DNA from: Salegentibacter echinorum
GTDB lineage: Bacteria > Bacteroidota > Bacteroidia > Flavobacteriales > Flavobacteriaceae
NCBI RefSeq assembly: GCF_900129445.1
Contig: NZ_FQVT01000006.1
Span: 1-64,000, forward strand
Direction of reading: 5' to 3'
DNA: 64,000 nt
The notes under the pieces are model-generated. The model ran no database searches. It was given only the letters and a program-made list of their open reading frames with translations, and had not been told where the DNA came from. The position numbers and the translations under genes are program-made. Shown here one piece after another: positions 9,175-18,251 of this stretch. Position 1 is the first letter of the stretch, and each line of letters starts with the position of its first letter.

Positions 9175-9528
9175 ATGGCTATAGTTATAACCGATGAATG
9201 TATAAATTGCGGGGCTTGTGAACCCGAATGTCCAAATACAGCAATCTATGAAGGTGCCGATGATTGGCGTTATGCCGATGGAACAGACCTGGAAGGTAAT
9301 GTAGTACTGCCTAACGGAAAAGAAGCTGATGCCGATGAGTCGCAGGAGCCGGTTAGCGATGAAATTTATTATATCGTTCCAGATAAATGCACCGAGTGTA
9401 AAGGCTTTCACGATGAACCACAATGTGCAGCGGTATGTCCTGTGGATTGTTGCGTGCCAGATGATGAACACGTGGAAAGTGAAGAGGTACTATTGGAAAA
9501 ACAACGCTTTATGCATAAAGACGCGTAA
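9175..9528 (+). CDS. 4Fe-4S dicluster ferredoxin
   Basis: This 117-residue cytosolic ferredoxin has two cluster-binding sets: Cys9, 12, 15 and 19 ([12 protein letters not shown]) and Cys72, 75, 84 and 88 ([18 protein letters not shown]). The eight-residue insert in the second set is typical of the 2[4Fe-4S] family with long C-terminal part found beside the LuxC-like reductase in Bacteroidota. It carries low-potential electrons, and its partner enzyme is not shown by the sequence. The adjacent region ends in a terminator hairpin at 9604-9637, so it is probably transcribed alone. Confidence 0.93.
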   Translation: MAIVITDECINCGACEPECPNTAIYEGADDWRYADGTDLEGNVVLPNGKEADADESQEPVSDEIYYIVPDKCTECKGFHDEPQCAAVCPVDCCVPDDEHVESEEVLLEKQRFMHKDA

Positions 9529-9603
9529 GTCTTGTTGACTAATTATTTCTGAACAGTTTAGAAGGAATGCTGTTTCTAAAACCCAGCGTTTTATTTAAAA
9601 GTT

Positions 9604-9637
9604 TAAAAATCCTGTTTCTTCTGAAGCGGGATTTTGT
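9604..9637 (+). terminator. Terminator of the ferredoxin gene
   Basis: AAAATCCTG ... CGGGATTTT stem (about 8 bp, allowing G-T) with a loop of roughly 13 nt and T-rich 3' flank, 75 bp after the ferredoxin stop. Confidence 0.5.
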
Positions 9638-9748
9638 ATATCATTTAGATTCATTGACGTTTGGTAAAAGCAGATTAACCCAAATTTCAATTGGATCAAA
9701 GCTAACATAATATTCAGAAGAGGTCCTGGTTTGGCTTCTTCTCTTAAT

Positions 9749-9776
9749 TCTTTTTTCTTGCAGCGCAGCGATCTTG
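9749..9776 (+). repeat. Short dispersed repeat (TTCTTGCAGCGMAGCGATCTTG), copy 1
   Basis: The sequence is shared almost exactly with 21697-21728. Both copies lie 110-150 bp upstream of a plus-strand housekeeping gene (parE here, ychF there). It contains GCAGCG..AGCGATC but no long stem. Confidence 0.5.
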
Positions 9777-9903
9777 AATCATTATTCCGGCAATAATCAT
9801 AATTAACATTTCTCGTGAAGTCTTTGTTAATTAAAATTCGCTAAAGCGGTTTAAACTGTTTAGTAGATACCTTATATTAGCAGCACAACTCCATAAACCA
9901 CAT

Positions 9904-11766
9904 ATGAGCCAGGAAACAAAGTACACCGAAGATAATATACGGTCTTTAGATTGGAAAGAACACATTAGGATGCGTCCCGGGATGTATATTGGAAAGCTGG
10001 GTGATGGTTCCAGCGCCGATGACGGGATTTATATTTTACTTAAAGAAGTACTGGATAACAGTATTGACGAGTTTGTCATGGGCTCGGGTAGAACTATTGA
10101 AATTTCCGTACAGAATCAACGGGTGATTGTGCGCGATTACGGGCGCGGTATTCCATTGGGAAAAGTGGTAGATGTAGTTTCAAAAATGAATACGGGTGGA
10201 AAATATGATACCCGTGCTTTCAAAAAATCTGTAGGTCTAAACGGGGTTGGTACTAAAGCAGTAAATGCCCTTTCTTCTTATTTTAGGGTGGAATCATCGC
10301 GGGATAGTAAATCTCATGCAGCCGAGTTTGAACAAGGTGTGCTAAAAGATGAGGAACACCTGGAAGAAACTTCCCGTCGTCGTGGTACTAAGATTACTTT
10401 TATTCCAGATGAAGAGATTTTTAAAAATTTTAAATTCAGAAATGAATACATTGAGAAAATGCTTAAAAACTATGTCTATCTAAATCCCGGATTGACCATA
10501 GTTTTTAATGGAGAAAAATTTTATTCAGAAAATGGGCTTAAAGATCTCTTAAAAGATAGTATTAACGAAGAGGAGCGTCTATATCCCATCATTCATATGC
10601 GTGGTGATGATATTGAGGTTGCGCTAACCCACAGTAAAACGCAATACAGTGAGGAATACCATTCTTTTGTAAATGGCCAGAACACTTCGCAGGGCGGTAC
10701 GCATCTTTCTGCCTTTCGGGAAGCAATTGTCAAAACAGTGCGGGAGTTCTACGGAAAAAATTATGACGCCAGCGATATACGAAAATCTATAGTTTCGGCC
10801 ATTAGTATTAAAGTGATGGAACCCGTTTTTGAAAGTCAAACGAAAACCAAACTCGGTTCTACAGATATGGGCGGGGAAATGCCCACGGTGCGAACTTATA
10901 TTAATGATTTTGTAAAAACGCAATTAGATAATTACTTGCATAGAAACCCGGAAACTGCCGAGAGTTTACATCGCAAGATATTACAGGCCGAGCGAGAGCG
11001 AAAAGACCTTTCTGGCATAAGAAAATTAGCGAAAGACCGGGCTAAAAAAGCCAGTTTACACAATAAAAAACTTCGGGATTGTAGAATTCATTTAGGCGAT
11101 AGCAAAAAAGAGCGTTACCTGGAATCTACCCTGTTTATTACCGAGGGGGATTCGGCGAGTGGTTCCATTACCAAATCCCGTGATGTAAACACCCAGGCCG
11201 TTTTTAGTTTAAAAGGAAAACCATTAAATAGTTATGGCTTAAGTAAGAAAATTGTTTACGAAAATGAAGAATTTAATCTACTGCAGGCCGCTTTAAATAT
11301 TGAAGAATCCCTGGAAGATCTAAGGTATAATAATATTGTAATCGCTACCGATGCCGATGTAGATGGAATGCATATTAGGTTATTGCTCATTACTTTTTTC
11401 CTTCAGTTTTTTCCTGAAGTGATTAAAGAAAATCATTTATACATTTTACAAACACCGCTATTTAGGGTGCGTAATAAAAAAGAAACTATTTATTGTTATA
11501 GTGAGAAAGAACGCAGGGATGCCGTAGATAAGCTCACCGGAAAAGCAGAAATAACCCGATTTAAAGGACTTGGTGAAATTTCGCCCGATGAGTTTAAGCA
11601 CTTTATTGGAGATAATATTAGATTAGACCCGGTAATGCTAGATAAAGAGAAGTCTATAGATGAAATGCTTAGTTTCTATATGGGAAAAAACACCCCAGAT
11701 AGACAGGAATTTATTATTGATAATTTAAAAGTGGAGCTGGACCTTATCGAAGAATTAGGAATATGA
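9904..11766 (+). CDS. parE: DNA topoisomerase IV subunit B (ATPase subunit)
   Basis: This 620-residue type IIA topoisomerase ATPase subunit works with ParC (12386-15031) to decatenate replicated chromosomes. The GHKL ATPase has Glu48 and Asn52 in [21 protein letters not shown] and the ATP-lid [13 protein letters not shown]. The TOPRIM domain has the metal-binding Glu414 in [10 protein letters not shown] and DADVD at 483-487. It is slightly shorter than gyrase B and pairs with a ParC-type partner, so ParE is preferred over GyrB. Its last four bases overlap the start of the next gene (ATGA), which points to translational coupling. Confidence 0.95.
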   Translation: MSQETKYTEDNIRSLDWKEHIRMRPGMYIGKLGDGSSADDGIYILLKEVLDNSIDEFVMGSGRTIEISVQNQRVIVRDYGRGIPLGKVVDVVSKMNTGGKYDTRAFKKSVGLNGVGTKAVNALSSYFRVESSRDSKSHAAEFEQGVLKDEEHLEETSRRRGTKITFIPDEEIFKNFKFRNEYIEKMLKNYVYLNPGLTIVFNGEKFYSENGLKDLLKDSINEEERLYPIIHMRGDDIEVALTHSKTQYSEEYHSFVNGQNTSQGGTHLSAFREAIVKTVREFYGKNYDASDIRKSIVSAISIKVMEPVFESQTKTKLGSTDMGGEMPTVRTYINDFVKTQLDNYLHRNPETAESLHRKILQAERERKDLSGIRKLAKDRAKKASLHNKKLRDCRIHLGDSKKERYLESTLFITEGDSASGSITKSRDVNTQAVFSLKGKPLNSYGLSKKIVYENEEFNLLQAALNIEESLEDLRYNNIVIATDADVDGMHIRLLLITFFLQFFPEVIKENHLYILQTPLFRVRNKKETIYCYSEKERRDAVDKLTGKAEITRFKGLGEISPDEFKHFIGDNIRLDPVMLDKEKSIDEMLSFYMGKNTPDRQEFIIDNLKVELDLIEELGI

Positions 11767-12326
11767 AATGCTCCAATAAAAAAGAGGTTAAAATAGTGCC
11801 CTCTATTTACATTGTATTATTGGCTATTTTTGTAACCAATATTTTTGTGAATATAGAATTAATAGGCAGTGAAGAACCTATTCATTTTAGTCATTTCCTG
11901 CCCAATATTGTGGTACTTTTACTTGCTTTTTATGTACATAAAATAGGAGTGTCTTTTGAATTTGATAACGATGGGGAAACCTTAAATTTAAAAAATAATG
12001 GTGTATTCTTTTCTAAATTCATGGAATACAGAGTGAAGAAAGCAGAATTTCCGAAGCGAAAATTGGCGAAATTTAAGTTTCAGGACTACTTTTTTTATTC
12101 TGCAGTAAAAATTTATATCAGTTCACGCCGAAGACGGGGTTTTAAAACATACTCATTTAATACTACCTTTCTCAATAAAAAAAAGAAGCGTAAAATGCTT
12201 GCGTCTTTAGAGAAAATAGTGGAAAATAACGAATTACAGAAAGAACAGTTGCCCAAACGAAAGCTCGAAAACGAGTTTCAAGATGTAACTAAGAATAATT
12301 TAAAGAATCCAGGCAGGCCTGCATAA
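11763..12326 (+). CDS. Hypothetical two-helix membrane protein between parE and parC
   Basis: This 187-residue protein is not one I can name. Residues about 13-32 and 45-62 are hydrophobic helices. The remainder is cytosolic and very basic, with RRRR and KKKKRK runs. The gene starts inside the parE stop (ATGA overlap) and ends 59 bp before parC, so all three are probably one transcript. Its basic tail could contact nucleic acid or acidic lipid, which is inference only. A similar small gene at this place occurs in other flavobacteria as far as I recall. Confidence 0.75.
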   Translation: MKCSNKKEVKIVPSIYIVLLAIFVTNIFVNIELIGSEEPIHFSHFLPNIVVLLLAFYVHKIGVSFEFDNDGETLNLKNNGVFFSKFMEYRVKKAEFPKRKLAKFKFQDYFFYSAVKIYISSRRRRGFKTYSFNTTFLNKKKKRKMLASLEKIVENNELQKEQLPKRKLENEFQDVTKNNLKNPGRPA

Positions 12327-12338
12327 ATTAAATACTTT

Positions 12339-12367
12339 GCAGCGGGTCATCCTGAACTCATTTGGGA
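12339..12367 (+). repeat. Dispersed-type sequence (GTCATCCTGAACTC) before parC
   Basis: gcgggtcatcctgaactcatttggg resembles a short repeat I recall from Bacteroidota intergenic DNA. It matters because a TTG start for parC at 12362 would lie inside it, which argues for the ATG at 12386. Confidence 0.3.
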
Positions 12368-12385
12368 AGAAAAAATTACAGCTTA

Positions 12386-15031
12386 ATGGAAGAGAACCAG
12401 GAGGGAGCTAACCAGGAACAAAATAATCAGCCAAAAGAAGAATTAATAAGGGTAACCGGGATGTACAAAGACTGGTTTCTCGATTATGCTTCTTATGTGA
12501 TTTTGGAGCGTGCGGTACCGGCCATGGAAGACGGTTTTAAACCTGTGCAACGCCGCATTATGCATTCTATGAAAGATTTGGATGATGGTCGTTACAATAA
12601 AGTGGCCAACATTGTGGGACATACAATGCAGTACCACCCACACGGCGATGCCAGTATTGGTGATGCCATGGTGCAAATGGGGCAAAAAGACCTGCTTATC
12701 GATACGCAGGGAAACTGGGGTAATATCCTCACGGGAGACCGCTCTGCCGCGCCCCGGTATATTGAAGCACGTATTTCTAAGTTTGGCCTGGAAGTGCTTT
12801 ACAACCCAAAATTGACCGAATGGCAACTCTCTTATGATGGCAGAAAAAAAGAACCGGTAAACCTGCCGGTTAAATTTCCATTGCTTTTGGCACAAGGAGC
12901 CGAGGGTATTGCAGTGGGGTTAAGTACCCGCGTACTTCCGCATAATTTTAATGAACTAATAGATGCTTCTATTAAGCATTTAAGAGGGAAGCGGTTTAAA
13001 CTTTTCCCCGATTTCCCTACCGGTGGGATTGCAGATATTTCCAATTATAACGATGGGAAACGTGGCGGGAGAGTGCGGGTGCGCGCTAAGATTAGCCAGT
13101 ATGATAAAAATATCCTGGCAATTACCGAAATTCCTTTTGGAACCACCACAAGTAGTCTTATAGATTCTATTCTAAAAGCGAATGATAAAGGGAAAATAAA
13201 AATCAAAAAAATTGAGGATAATACTGCTGCCGAGGTAGAAATCTTAATTCACCTTCCCAATAATATTTCTCCAGATAAGACTATTGATGCCTTATATGCT
13301 TTTACGTATTGTGAAAATTCCATTGCACCGTTGGGTTGTGTAATTATAGATAACAAACCTGTGTTCCTGGGAGTTTCAGAGATTTTAAGAAGCTCTACAG
13401 ACCATACCTTGCATTTGCTGAAGCGGGAATTGGAGATCACACTCGATGAATTAGAAGAACAATGGCATTTTTCTTCCTTAGAAAGAATTTTTATAGAAAA
13501 AAGAATTTATAGGGATATTGAGGAAGAGGAAACCTGGGATGGGGTGATAAATGCCATAGACAAAGGGTTAAAACCACATATAAAACATTTAAAAAGAGCG
13601 GTAACCCGGGATGATATTACAAGGCTTACAGAAATAAGGATTAAGAGAATTTCAAAATTTGACCTCGATAAAGCACAGCAAAAAATTGATGCTTTAGAAG
13701 ATGAGATTGCCAAAGTAAAACACCATTTAGACCATTTGGTGGATTATGCTGTAGCTTATTTTGAAAAATTAAAAAAAGACTACGGGAAAGAAAAAGACCG
13801 TAAAACCGAACTTCATATTTTTGACGATATCGAGGCCTCTAAAGTGGTGATTAGAAATTCTAAGCTTTACGTAAACCGTAAGGAAGGTTTTATTGGTACA
13901 GCGCTTAAAAAGAATGAATACGTAGCCGATTGTAGTGATATAGACGATATAATTTGTTTTACTGCCAGTGGAAAGATGATGGTAACCAAAGTAGATACCA
14001 AAACTTTTATAGGTAAGGATATTATACATGTCGCGATTTTTAAGAAAAAAGACAAGCGCACTATTTATAATATGATTTACTGCAATGGTAAAGGAGGTGC
14101 ATCTTATATAAAACGTTTTGCGGTGACCTCTGTGACCCGAGATAGGGAATATGACCTAACCCAGGGCAAAAAAGGGTCTAAGGTGCATTATTTTTCTGCA
14201 AACCCTAATGGGGAGGCCGAAGTTGTAACGGTGTTTTTGAGACAGGTAGGCAGCATTAAAAAATTGAAATTTGATGTCGATTTTGCCGATATGCTTATTA
14301 AAGGTAGAAACGTAAAAGGAAATATTGTTACCAAATATGCGGTAAAACGAATAGAGTTAAAAGAAGAAGGAGTATCAACTTTAAAGCCTCGTAGAATTTG
14401 GTTTGACGAAACGGTAAAACGTCTTAATGTAGATGAGCGCGGTGAGCTTTTAGGTGAATTTAGGGGTGAAGATCGCATTTTAATCGTTACTCAAGATGCG
14501 GTAGCAAAAACCATTGTGCCAGAGTTAACTACACGTTTTGATGAGGAGATGGTTGTGTTGGAAAAATGGATGCCAAAAAAACCAATTTCTGCTATTTATT
14601 GGGAAGCAGAAAAAGAACGATTTTACGTAAAACGTTTCCTTATTGAAAATCCAGATAAGGAAGAAAAATTCATTAGCGAACACGAAAATTCTTATTTGGA
14701 ATTTATTTCTACCGATTTTTATCCGCAAGCGGAAATTGTTTTTTCTAAATTACGTGGAAAAGAACAGCGGGAAAATGAAATAATAAACCTTGAAGAGTTT
14801 ATTGCAATAAAAGGTGTTAAGGCACTTGGAAATCAGTTAACAACAGATAAGGTGAAACAGATTAATCCGCTGGAGCCGTTACCTTATGAAGCGGAAGAAG
14901 AAGTTGCTACCGAAGATATTGAAGTTGTCGATGAAGATGATGTTTCTGATAGAAAAAATAAAATTAACATTGTGAGGAAAAAGGAAGATTCGGGATCTTC
15001 AGAAAGTCAAACTAAATTATTTGATGAATAG
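12386..15031 (+). CDS. parC: DNA topoisomerase IV subunit A (DNA breakage-reunion subunit)
   Basis: This 881-residue subunit cuts and rejoins DNA. The catalytic Tyr125 is in the conserved SAAPRYIEARIS context. Upstream helices carry FKPVQRRIMHSM and YHPHGDASIGDAMV (quinolone-region equivalent). The C-terminal half contains beta-pinwheel-like repeats, and the tail is acidic (EEEVATEDIEVVDEDDV). I start at the ATG of MEENQEG; the frame remains open to a TTG eight codons earlier, but that lies in repeat-like DNA. The stop is followed 4 bp later by mscL. Confidence 0.95.
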   Translation: MEENQEGANQEQNNQPKEELIRVTGMYKDWFLDYASYVILERAVPAMEDGFKPVQRRIMHSMKDLDDGRYNKVANIVGHTMQYHPHGDASIGDAMVQMGQKDLLIDTQGNWGNILTGDRSAAPRYIEARISKFGLEVLYNPKLTEWQLSYDGRKKEPVNLPVKFPLLLAQGAEGIAVGLSTRVLPHNFNELIDASIKHLRGKRFKLFPDFPTGGIADISNYNDGKRGGRVRVRAKISQYDKNILAITEIPFGTTTSSLIDSILKANDKGKIKIKKIEDNTAAEVEILIHLPNNISPDKTIDALYAFTYCENSIAPLGCVIIDNKPVFLGVSEILRSSTDHTLHLLKRELEITLDELEEQWHFSSLERIFIEKRIYRDIEEEETWDGVINAIDKGLKPHIKHLKRAVTRDDITRLTEIRIKRISKFDLDKAQQKIDALEDEIAKVKHHLDHLVDYAVAYFEKLKKDYGKEKDRKTELHIFDDIEASKVVIRNSKLYVNRKEGFIGTALKKNEYVADCSDIDDIICFTASGKMMVTKVDTKTFIGKDIIHVAIFKKKDKRTIYNMIYCNGKGGASYIKRFAVTSVTRDREYDLTQGKKGSKVHYFSANPNGEAEVVTVFLRQVGSIKKLKFDVDFADMLIKGRNVKGNIVTKYAVKRIELKEEGVSTLKPRRIWFDETVKRLNVDERGELLGEFRGEDRILIVTQDAVAKTIVPELTTRFDEEMVVLEKWMPKKPISAIYWEAEKERFYVKRFLIENPDKEEKFISEHENSYLEFISTDFYPQAEIVFSKLRGKEQRENEIINLEEFIAIKGVKALGNQLTTDKVKQINPLEPLPYEAEEEVATEDIEVVDEDDVSDRKNKINIVRKKEDSGSSESQTKLFDE

Positions 15032-15035
15032 ATAG

Positions 15036-15488
15036 ATGAGTATAATAAAGGAATTTAAAGAATTTGCGATTAAAGGCAACATGGTCGATATGGCCGTGGG
15101 TATTATCATTGGTACTGCTTTTAACGCAGTGGTGAACACCCTGGTTAAAGAAGTGGTGAGTCCGCCGCTAAGTTTAATGACCGAGGGCATTAAATTCGCC
15201 GATAAAAAATGGGTTTTACGAGAAGGAGTGGCCGAAGCCGAAGGCGTTAATGAAATCCACGAAGTGGCCATTGGATATGGAGCTTTGCTTGAGTCGTTTA
15301 TTGACTTTTTAATTGTAGGCTTTACTATTTTTATAGTGATTAAGTTAATGAACCGTTTTAGGAAGAAAGCCCAGGATCCTGAAGATAAACGCGAAGTTAC
15401 CCCAAAAGATATTGAGCTTTTAGCAAAGATGAACAAACTTATGGAAGAGCAAAATCAATTGCTGAAAGATAATATTCCGAAGAAATAA
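15036..15488 (+). CDS. mscL: Large-conductance mechanosensitive channel
   Basis: This 150-residue inner-membrane channel opens under hypo-osmotic membrane tension. The N-terminal helix and first membrane segment show the family signature (FKEFAIKGNMVDMAVGIIIG and NTLVKEVVSPPLSL). The second membrane segment is at about 87-108 (LLESFIDFLIVGFTIFIVIK), followed by a charged cytoplasmic helix. The length is normal. It starts 4 bp after the parC stop and is likely read through from that operon. Confidence 0.95.
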   Translation: MSIIKEFKEFAIKGNMVDMAVGIIIGTAFNAVVNTLVKEVVSPPLSLMTEGIKFADKKWVLREGVAEAEGVNEIHEVAIGYGALLESFIDFLIVGFTIFIVIKLMNRFRKKAQDPEDKREVTPKDIELLAKMNKLMEEQNQLLKDNIPKK

Positions 15489-15607
15489 GTGATAAGATTT
15501 ATAGGATTTAATTTACACTGCGTTGATAATATCCTTTATAAGAACCGTTTGTATTGAGCTGTTAAACTACCACTAAAAACGCGCGTTACGAGTCTTTATC
15601 TAAAACA

Positions 15608-15636
15608 AGAGATTCCTCCTTCGTCGGAATGACAGC
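15608..15636 (-). repeat. Dispersed repeat (TGTCATTSCGACGWAGGAGGAATCT), copy 1
   Basis: Read on the minus strand it gives a 29-bp sequence matching 49693-49721 on the plus strand at all but a few positions. It lies in the 268-bp gap between the convergent mscL and cyclophilin genes, which otherwise holds nothing recognisable. Confidence 0.6.
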
Positions 15637-15756
15637 CCCATTACAACAAAAAAGATTTGTTAGACTACTACAGCCAATCTGCATTATAGGTCAAGTTTTC
15701 GACTTTTGAATTAACAATTCCCGAATATTCGAATCACGAACTAACGTATAATCTAC

Positions 15757-16503
15757 TTACTCAATAATCTCAATGTCTATTTGCACATTATCCCTTGGCC
15801 ATTCCGATTGACCGGTTTCTACTTTGGCGATTTTCTCAGCGACATCCATACCTTTTGTGACCTGGCCAAAAACAGTATGATCGTTATTAAGATGCGGAGT
15901 TCCGTTTTTATCCATTACAATAAAGAATTCAAATGGAGAAGAAGCTTTACTCACATTCTGTTCACTATATTTTGCGGCAGAAAAGGCACCATAGGTATGT
16001 TTATGCCCGGCGTCAAACTCACTTGGGATTAAGTAACCACCTATTTCGGCTCTCTTTCTGGGTGTTGCTTCATTATCTGAATTCCCACCCTGAATCACAA
16101 ATCCCGGTGCGACACGATGGAAAAAAGTAGAGTTGAAATAATTGTTTTTTACCAGCATAATAAAATTAGCACGATGCAAAGGAGTGTCTTTAAAAAGTTT
16201 AACTTCAATATTTCCAAAGCTGGTTATAATACGCACTCGCGTTTCGGGATTTTCTTTCCCGTATTGTGTTAAAAATGGGATGAGTTCTTCCTGCGGGATG
16301 GGGAAGCGATCATCTTTGGCAGCATAGGTTTCATCTACCGTTTCTTTTTTCTCTCCATACTTCGCTTTCAAAGAATCCAATTCTGCTTTACTTGCTTTAA
16401 GAGGAGCTTCTTGAGTATCTGGGACTTTCTTTTTAGAAGATTCCTTATCTTCACAACTTGCAAAAAAAAGAATACAGAAAAAGAATATTACAGCAGTTCT
16501 CAT
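15757..16503 (-). CDS. Cyclophilin-type peptidyl-prolyl isomerase, lipoprotein
   Basis: This 248-residue protein isomerises Xaa-Pro bonds, presumably in the periplasm. A lipoprotein signal ends at Cys17 (FFASCEDK). A charged linker follows, and the cyclophilin domain is at about 90-248 (RVRIITSFGNIEVKLF, FFHRVAPGFVIQGGN, GAFSAAKY, HLNNDHTVFGQVTKGMDV). The start codon overlaps that of the divergent Nudix gene, so any promoter must lie inside the Nudix coding region; TAATTTTG on the minus strand at 16533-16540 is a candidate -7 element. Confidence 0.93.
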   Translation of the reverse strand: MRTAVIFFFCILFFASCEDKESSKKKVPDTQEAPLKASKAELDSLKAKYGEKKETVDETYAAKDDRFPIPQEELIPFLTQYGKENPETRVRIITSFGNIEVKLFKDTPLHRANFIMLVKNNYFNSTFFHRVAPGFVIQGGNSDNEATPRKRAEIGGYLIPSEFDAGHKHTYGAFSAAKYSEQNVSKASSPFEFFIVMDKNGTPHLNNDHTVFGQVTKGMDVAEKIAKVETGQSEWPRDNVQIDIEIIE

Positions 16504-17143
16504 GGATTTTCAGGATTTTAAAAATAAGGTACCAAAATTAAAAAAAATAGTGCTTCCGGGGGAAAAGGCGCATCATAAATTAATTCCGGGAAGCAGGCGA
16601 GAAGAGATGAAGAATCTTAAAATTGAAGATTTAAGTCCGAACAAAGCCGGGGTGATGGCCGTTTTTTATCCAAATACTTTTGGGAATACCTCTATGGTCC
16701 TTATTTTAAGAAGAACGTATAAAGGAGTGCATTCCAATCAAATTGGTTTTCCCGGGGGTAGGGAAGAACCTGAAGATGAAAATTTACAGGATACCGCTTT
16801 ACGCGAAACAGAAGAAGAAGTTGGTATTCCCCGGGATAAAATTCAGGTGATTAGAGAACTTACCAAATTATATATTCCGCCCAGTAATTTTTGGGTACAG
16901 CCTTATTTAGGCTTGCTGGATCACACTCCTAATTTAATTAAACAGGAAAGTGAAGTTGCCCAAATATTAGAGGTAGATTTAGATCATTTTTTAGATCATT
17001 CTAATTTTGTAAATGAAGAATTGAGTACCAGTTATTCAAAAAAAATGCTTGTTCCTGCTTTTAAACTCAACAACCAGATAGTTTGGGGCGCTACGGGGAT
17101 GATGCTTAGCGAAATAAGGGAACTTTTTAGGAAAGGTTTATAA
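16502..17143 (+). CDS. Nudix hydrolase, CoA pyrophosphatase-like
   Basis: This 213-residue enzyme is predicted to split CoA or a related nucleotide diphosphate. Residues 66-87 (LILRRTYKGVHSNQIGFPGG) match the extra signature upstream of the Nudix box in CoA pyrophosphatases. The Nudix box follows to about 109 and ends with RETEEEVGI. The conserved N-terminus (MDFQDFKNKVPKLKK) begins at the ATG that shares two bases with the opposite cyclophilin start, so this unusual overlap appears real. Substrate specificity cannot be read from the sequence. Confidence 0.9.
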   Translation: MDFQDFKNKVPKLKKIVLPGEKAHHKLIPGSRREEMKNLKIEDLSPNKAGVMAVFYPNTFGNTSMVLILRRTYKGVHSNQIGFPGGREEPEDENLQDTALRETEEEVGIPRDKIQVIRELTKLYIPPSNFWVQPYLGLLDHTPNLIKQESEVAQILEVDLDHFLDHSNFVNEELSTSYSKKMLVPAFKLNNQIVWGATGMMLSEIRELFRKGL

Positions 17144-17308
17144 AGGCCTAATTAAGAATCATTACGCTATTTATATACTTTAAAACTTCAGACTATCATA
17201 TTTTGTGCCTGCTCAGGGAGATTTTACTATATTTACCCGGTCTAATTTTTCGGAGTTATTCAGGGAAGTTTCTATGCCGATATTTTTAAGAGGAACTAAA
17301 TTAAAACT

Positions 17309-18106
17309 ATGGGATTGTTTAAGAGAAATCCATTTGGACATATTTTATTTTTAAAAAAATGGCTTATCAGGATTTTTGGTTTGCTTACACATAGGCGTTA
17401 TCGCGGCTTTAATGAGTTAAGTATTGAAGGCTCACATATCATTAAGGATTTACCAGATACCAACGTACTATTCGTCTCCAACCATCAAACTTATTTTGCC
17501 GATGTTACGGCAATGTTCCACGTGTTTAATGCAAGTTTAAGCGGAAGGATTGATTCTATAAAGAATATTGGCTATATCTGGCAGCCCAAATTAAACATTT
17601 ATTACGTAGCCGCTAAAGAGACCATGAGATCTGGTTTATTATCCAGAATTATGGCTTATGGTGGTTCAGTGAGTATAGAGCGTACCTGGCGCTCTAAGGG
17701 AGAAGAGGTGACTCGCAAAGTTAATCCCAATGACACAAAAAATATAGGAATGGCTTTAAAAGACGGTTGGGTAATTACTTTTCCGCAGGGTACTACCACG
17801 CCTTTTAAACCTATTCGAAAAGGCACCGCCCACATTATTAAACAATACAAACCCATAGTAATCCCTATTGTGATTGATGGCTTTAGACGTTCTTTCGATA
17901 AAAAAGGCATCAGGATTAAAAAACGAGGGATTTTACAAAGCATGCAGATTAAAGAACCGCTTGAAATAGATTATGAAAATGAATCTATAGAAGAAATAGT
18001 AAGTAAGCTGGAGTATGCCATAGAGCAACATTCTTCCTTCTTAAAAGTGATTCCTTCTGAAGAAATTGAAGCGATGGAAGAACTTAATAAAGAACGTAAG
18101 TTTTAA
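17309..18106 (+). CDS. PlsC-type acyltransferase with altered motifs
   Basis: This 265-residue protein belongs to the lysophosphatidate/glycerophosphate acyltransferase superfamily and probably acylates a lysophospholipid or related lipid at the inner membrane. Motif I reads NHQTYFAD, which is H-x5-D rather than the usual H-x4-D. Motif III reads FPQGTTTPF rather than FPEGTR. The order and spacing of the motifs are normal, so I regard it as a divergent subfamily, not a broken gene. The stop overlaps the start of a dispersed intergenic repeat (18101-18207). Confidence 0.85.
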   Translation: MGLFKRNPFGHILFLKKWLIRIFGLLTHRRYRGFNELSIEGSHIIKDLPDTNVLFVSNHQTYFADVTAMFHVFNASLSGRIDSIKNIGYIWQPKLNIYYVAAKETMRSGLLSRIMAYGGSVSIERTWRSKGEEVTRKVNPNDTKNIGMALKDGWVITFPQGTTTPFKPIRKGTAHIIKQYKPIVIPIVIDGFRRSFDKKGIRIKKRGILQSMQIKEPLEIDYENESIEEIVSKLEYAIEQHSSFLKVIPSEEIEAMEELNKERKF

Positions 18107-18207
18107 TCGCTGGGCACGAGCCAGGGATTTAATATTCCAAGGCTTGTTTCGAAATTAAAGGACTTTTTTCAGAAGCATACCTCTCAACCCTGGGTAGAGG
18201 TTTAATC
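18101..18207 (+). repeat. Dispersed structured intergenic repeat, copy 1
   Basis: First of four copies (others at 35593-35692, 35936-36043 and 39949-40056). Shared blocks are TTTTAATCgCtGGgC, AGCCAGGgrTTTAAT, gGCTTG and a T-rich run, then GAAGCATACCTC and a closing GAGGTt. Each copy can form CTGG/CCAG, GGG/CCC and CCTC/GAGG hairpins. This copy begins inside the acyltransferase stop region. Confidence 0.7.
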
Positions 18208-18251
18208 AATTTCCCAGAATAGACCAATAACATTTAGAAAAATATATAGAC

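Larger units (their letters stand above)
9529..9903. other. Intergenic with terminator and a dispersed motif
   Basis: Holds the ferredoxin terminator (9604-9637) and a motif ttcttgcagcg(c)agcgatcttg at 9749-9776. A near-identical motif lies upstream of ychF at 21697-21728. The final 60 bp before parE (cttatattag) is a weak promoter candidate. Confidence 0.45.

Noticed and set aside
11929-11945. TTTATGTACATAAA inside the parE-parC membrane-protein gene, resembling the operator arms
   Set aside because: It lacks the 3-bp centre and lies within coding sequence, with no promoter beside it. Similar arms occur by chance in AT-rich DNA.
12362-12385. TTG start for parC adding eight residues
   Set aside because: The codons lie in dispersed-type sequence (gtcatcctgaactc). 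The ATG at 12386 fits the family.
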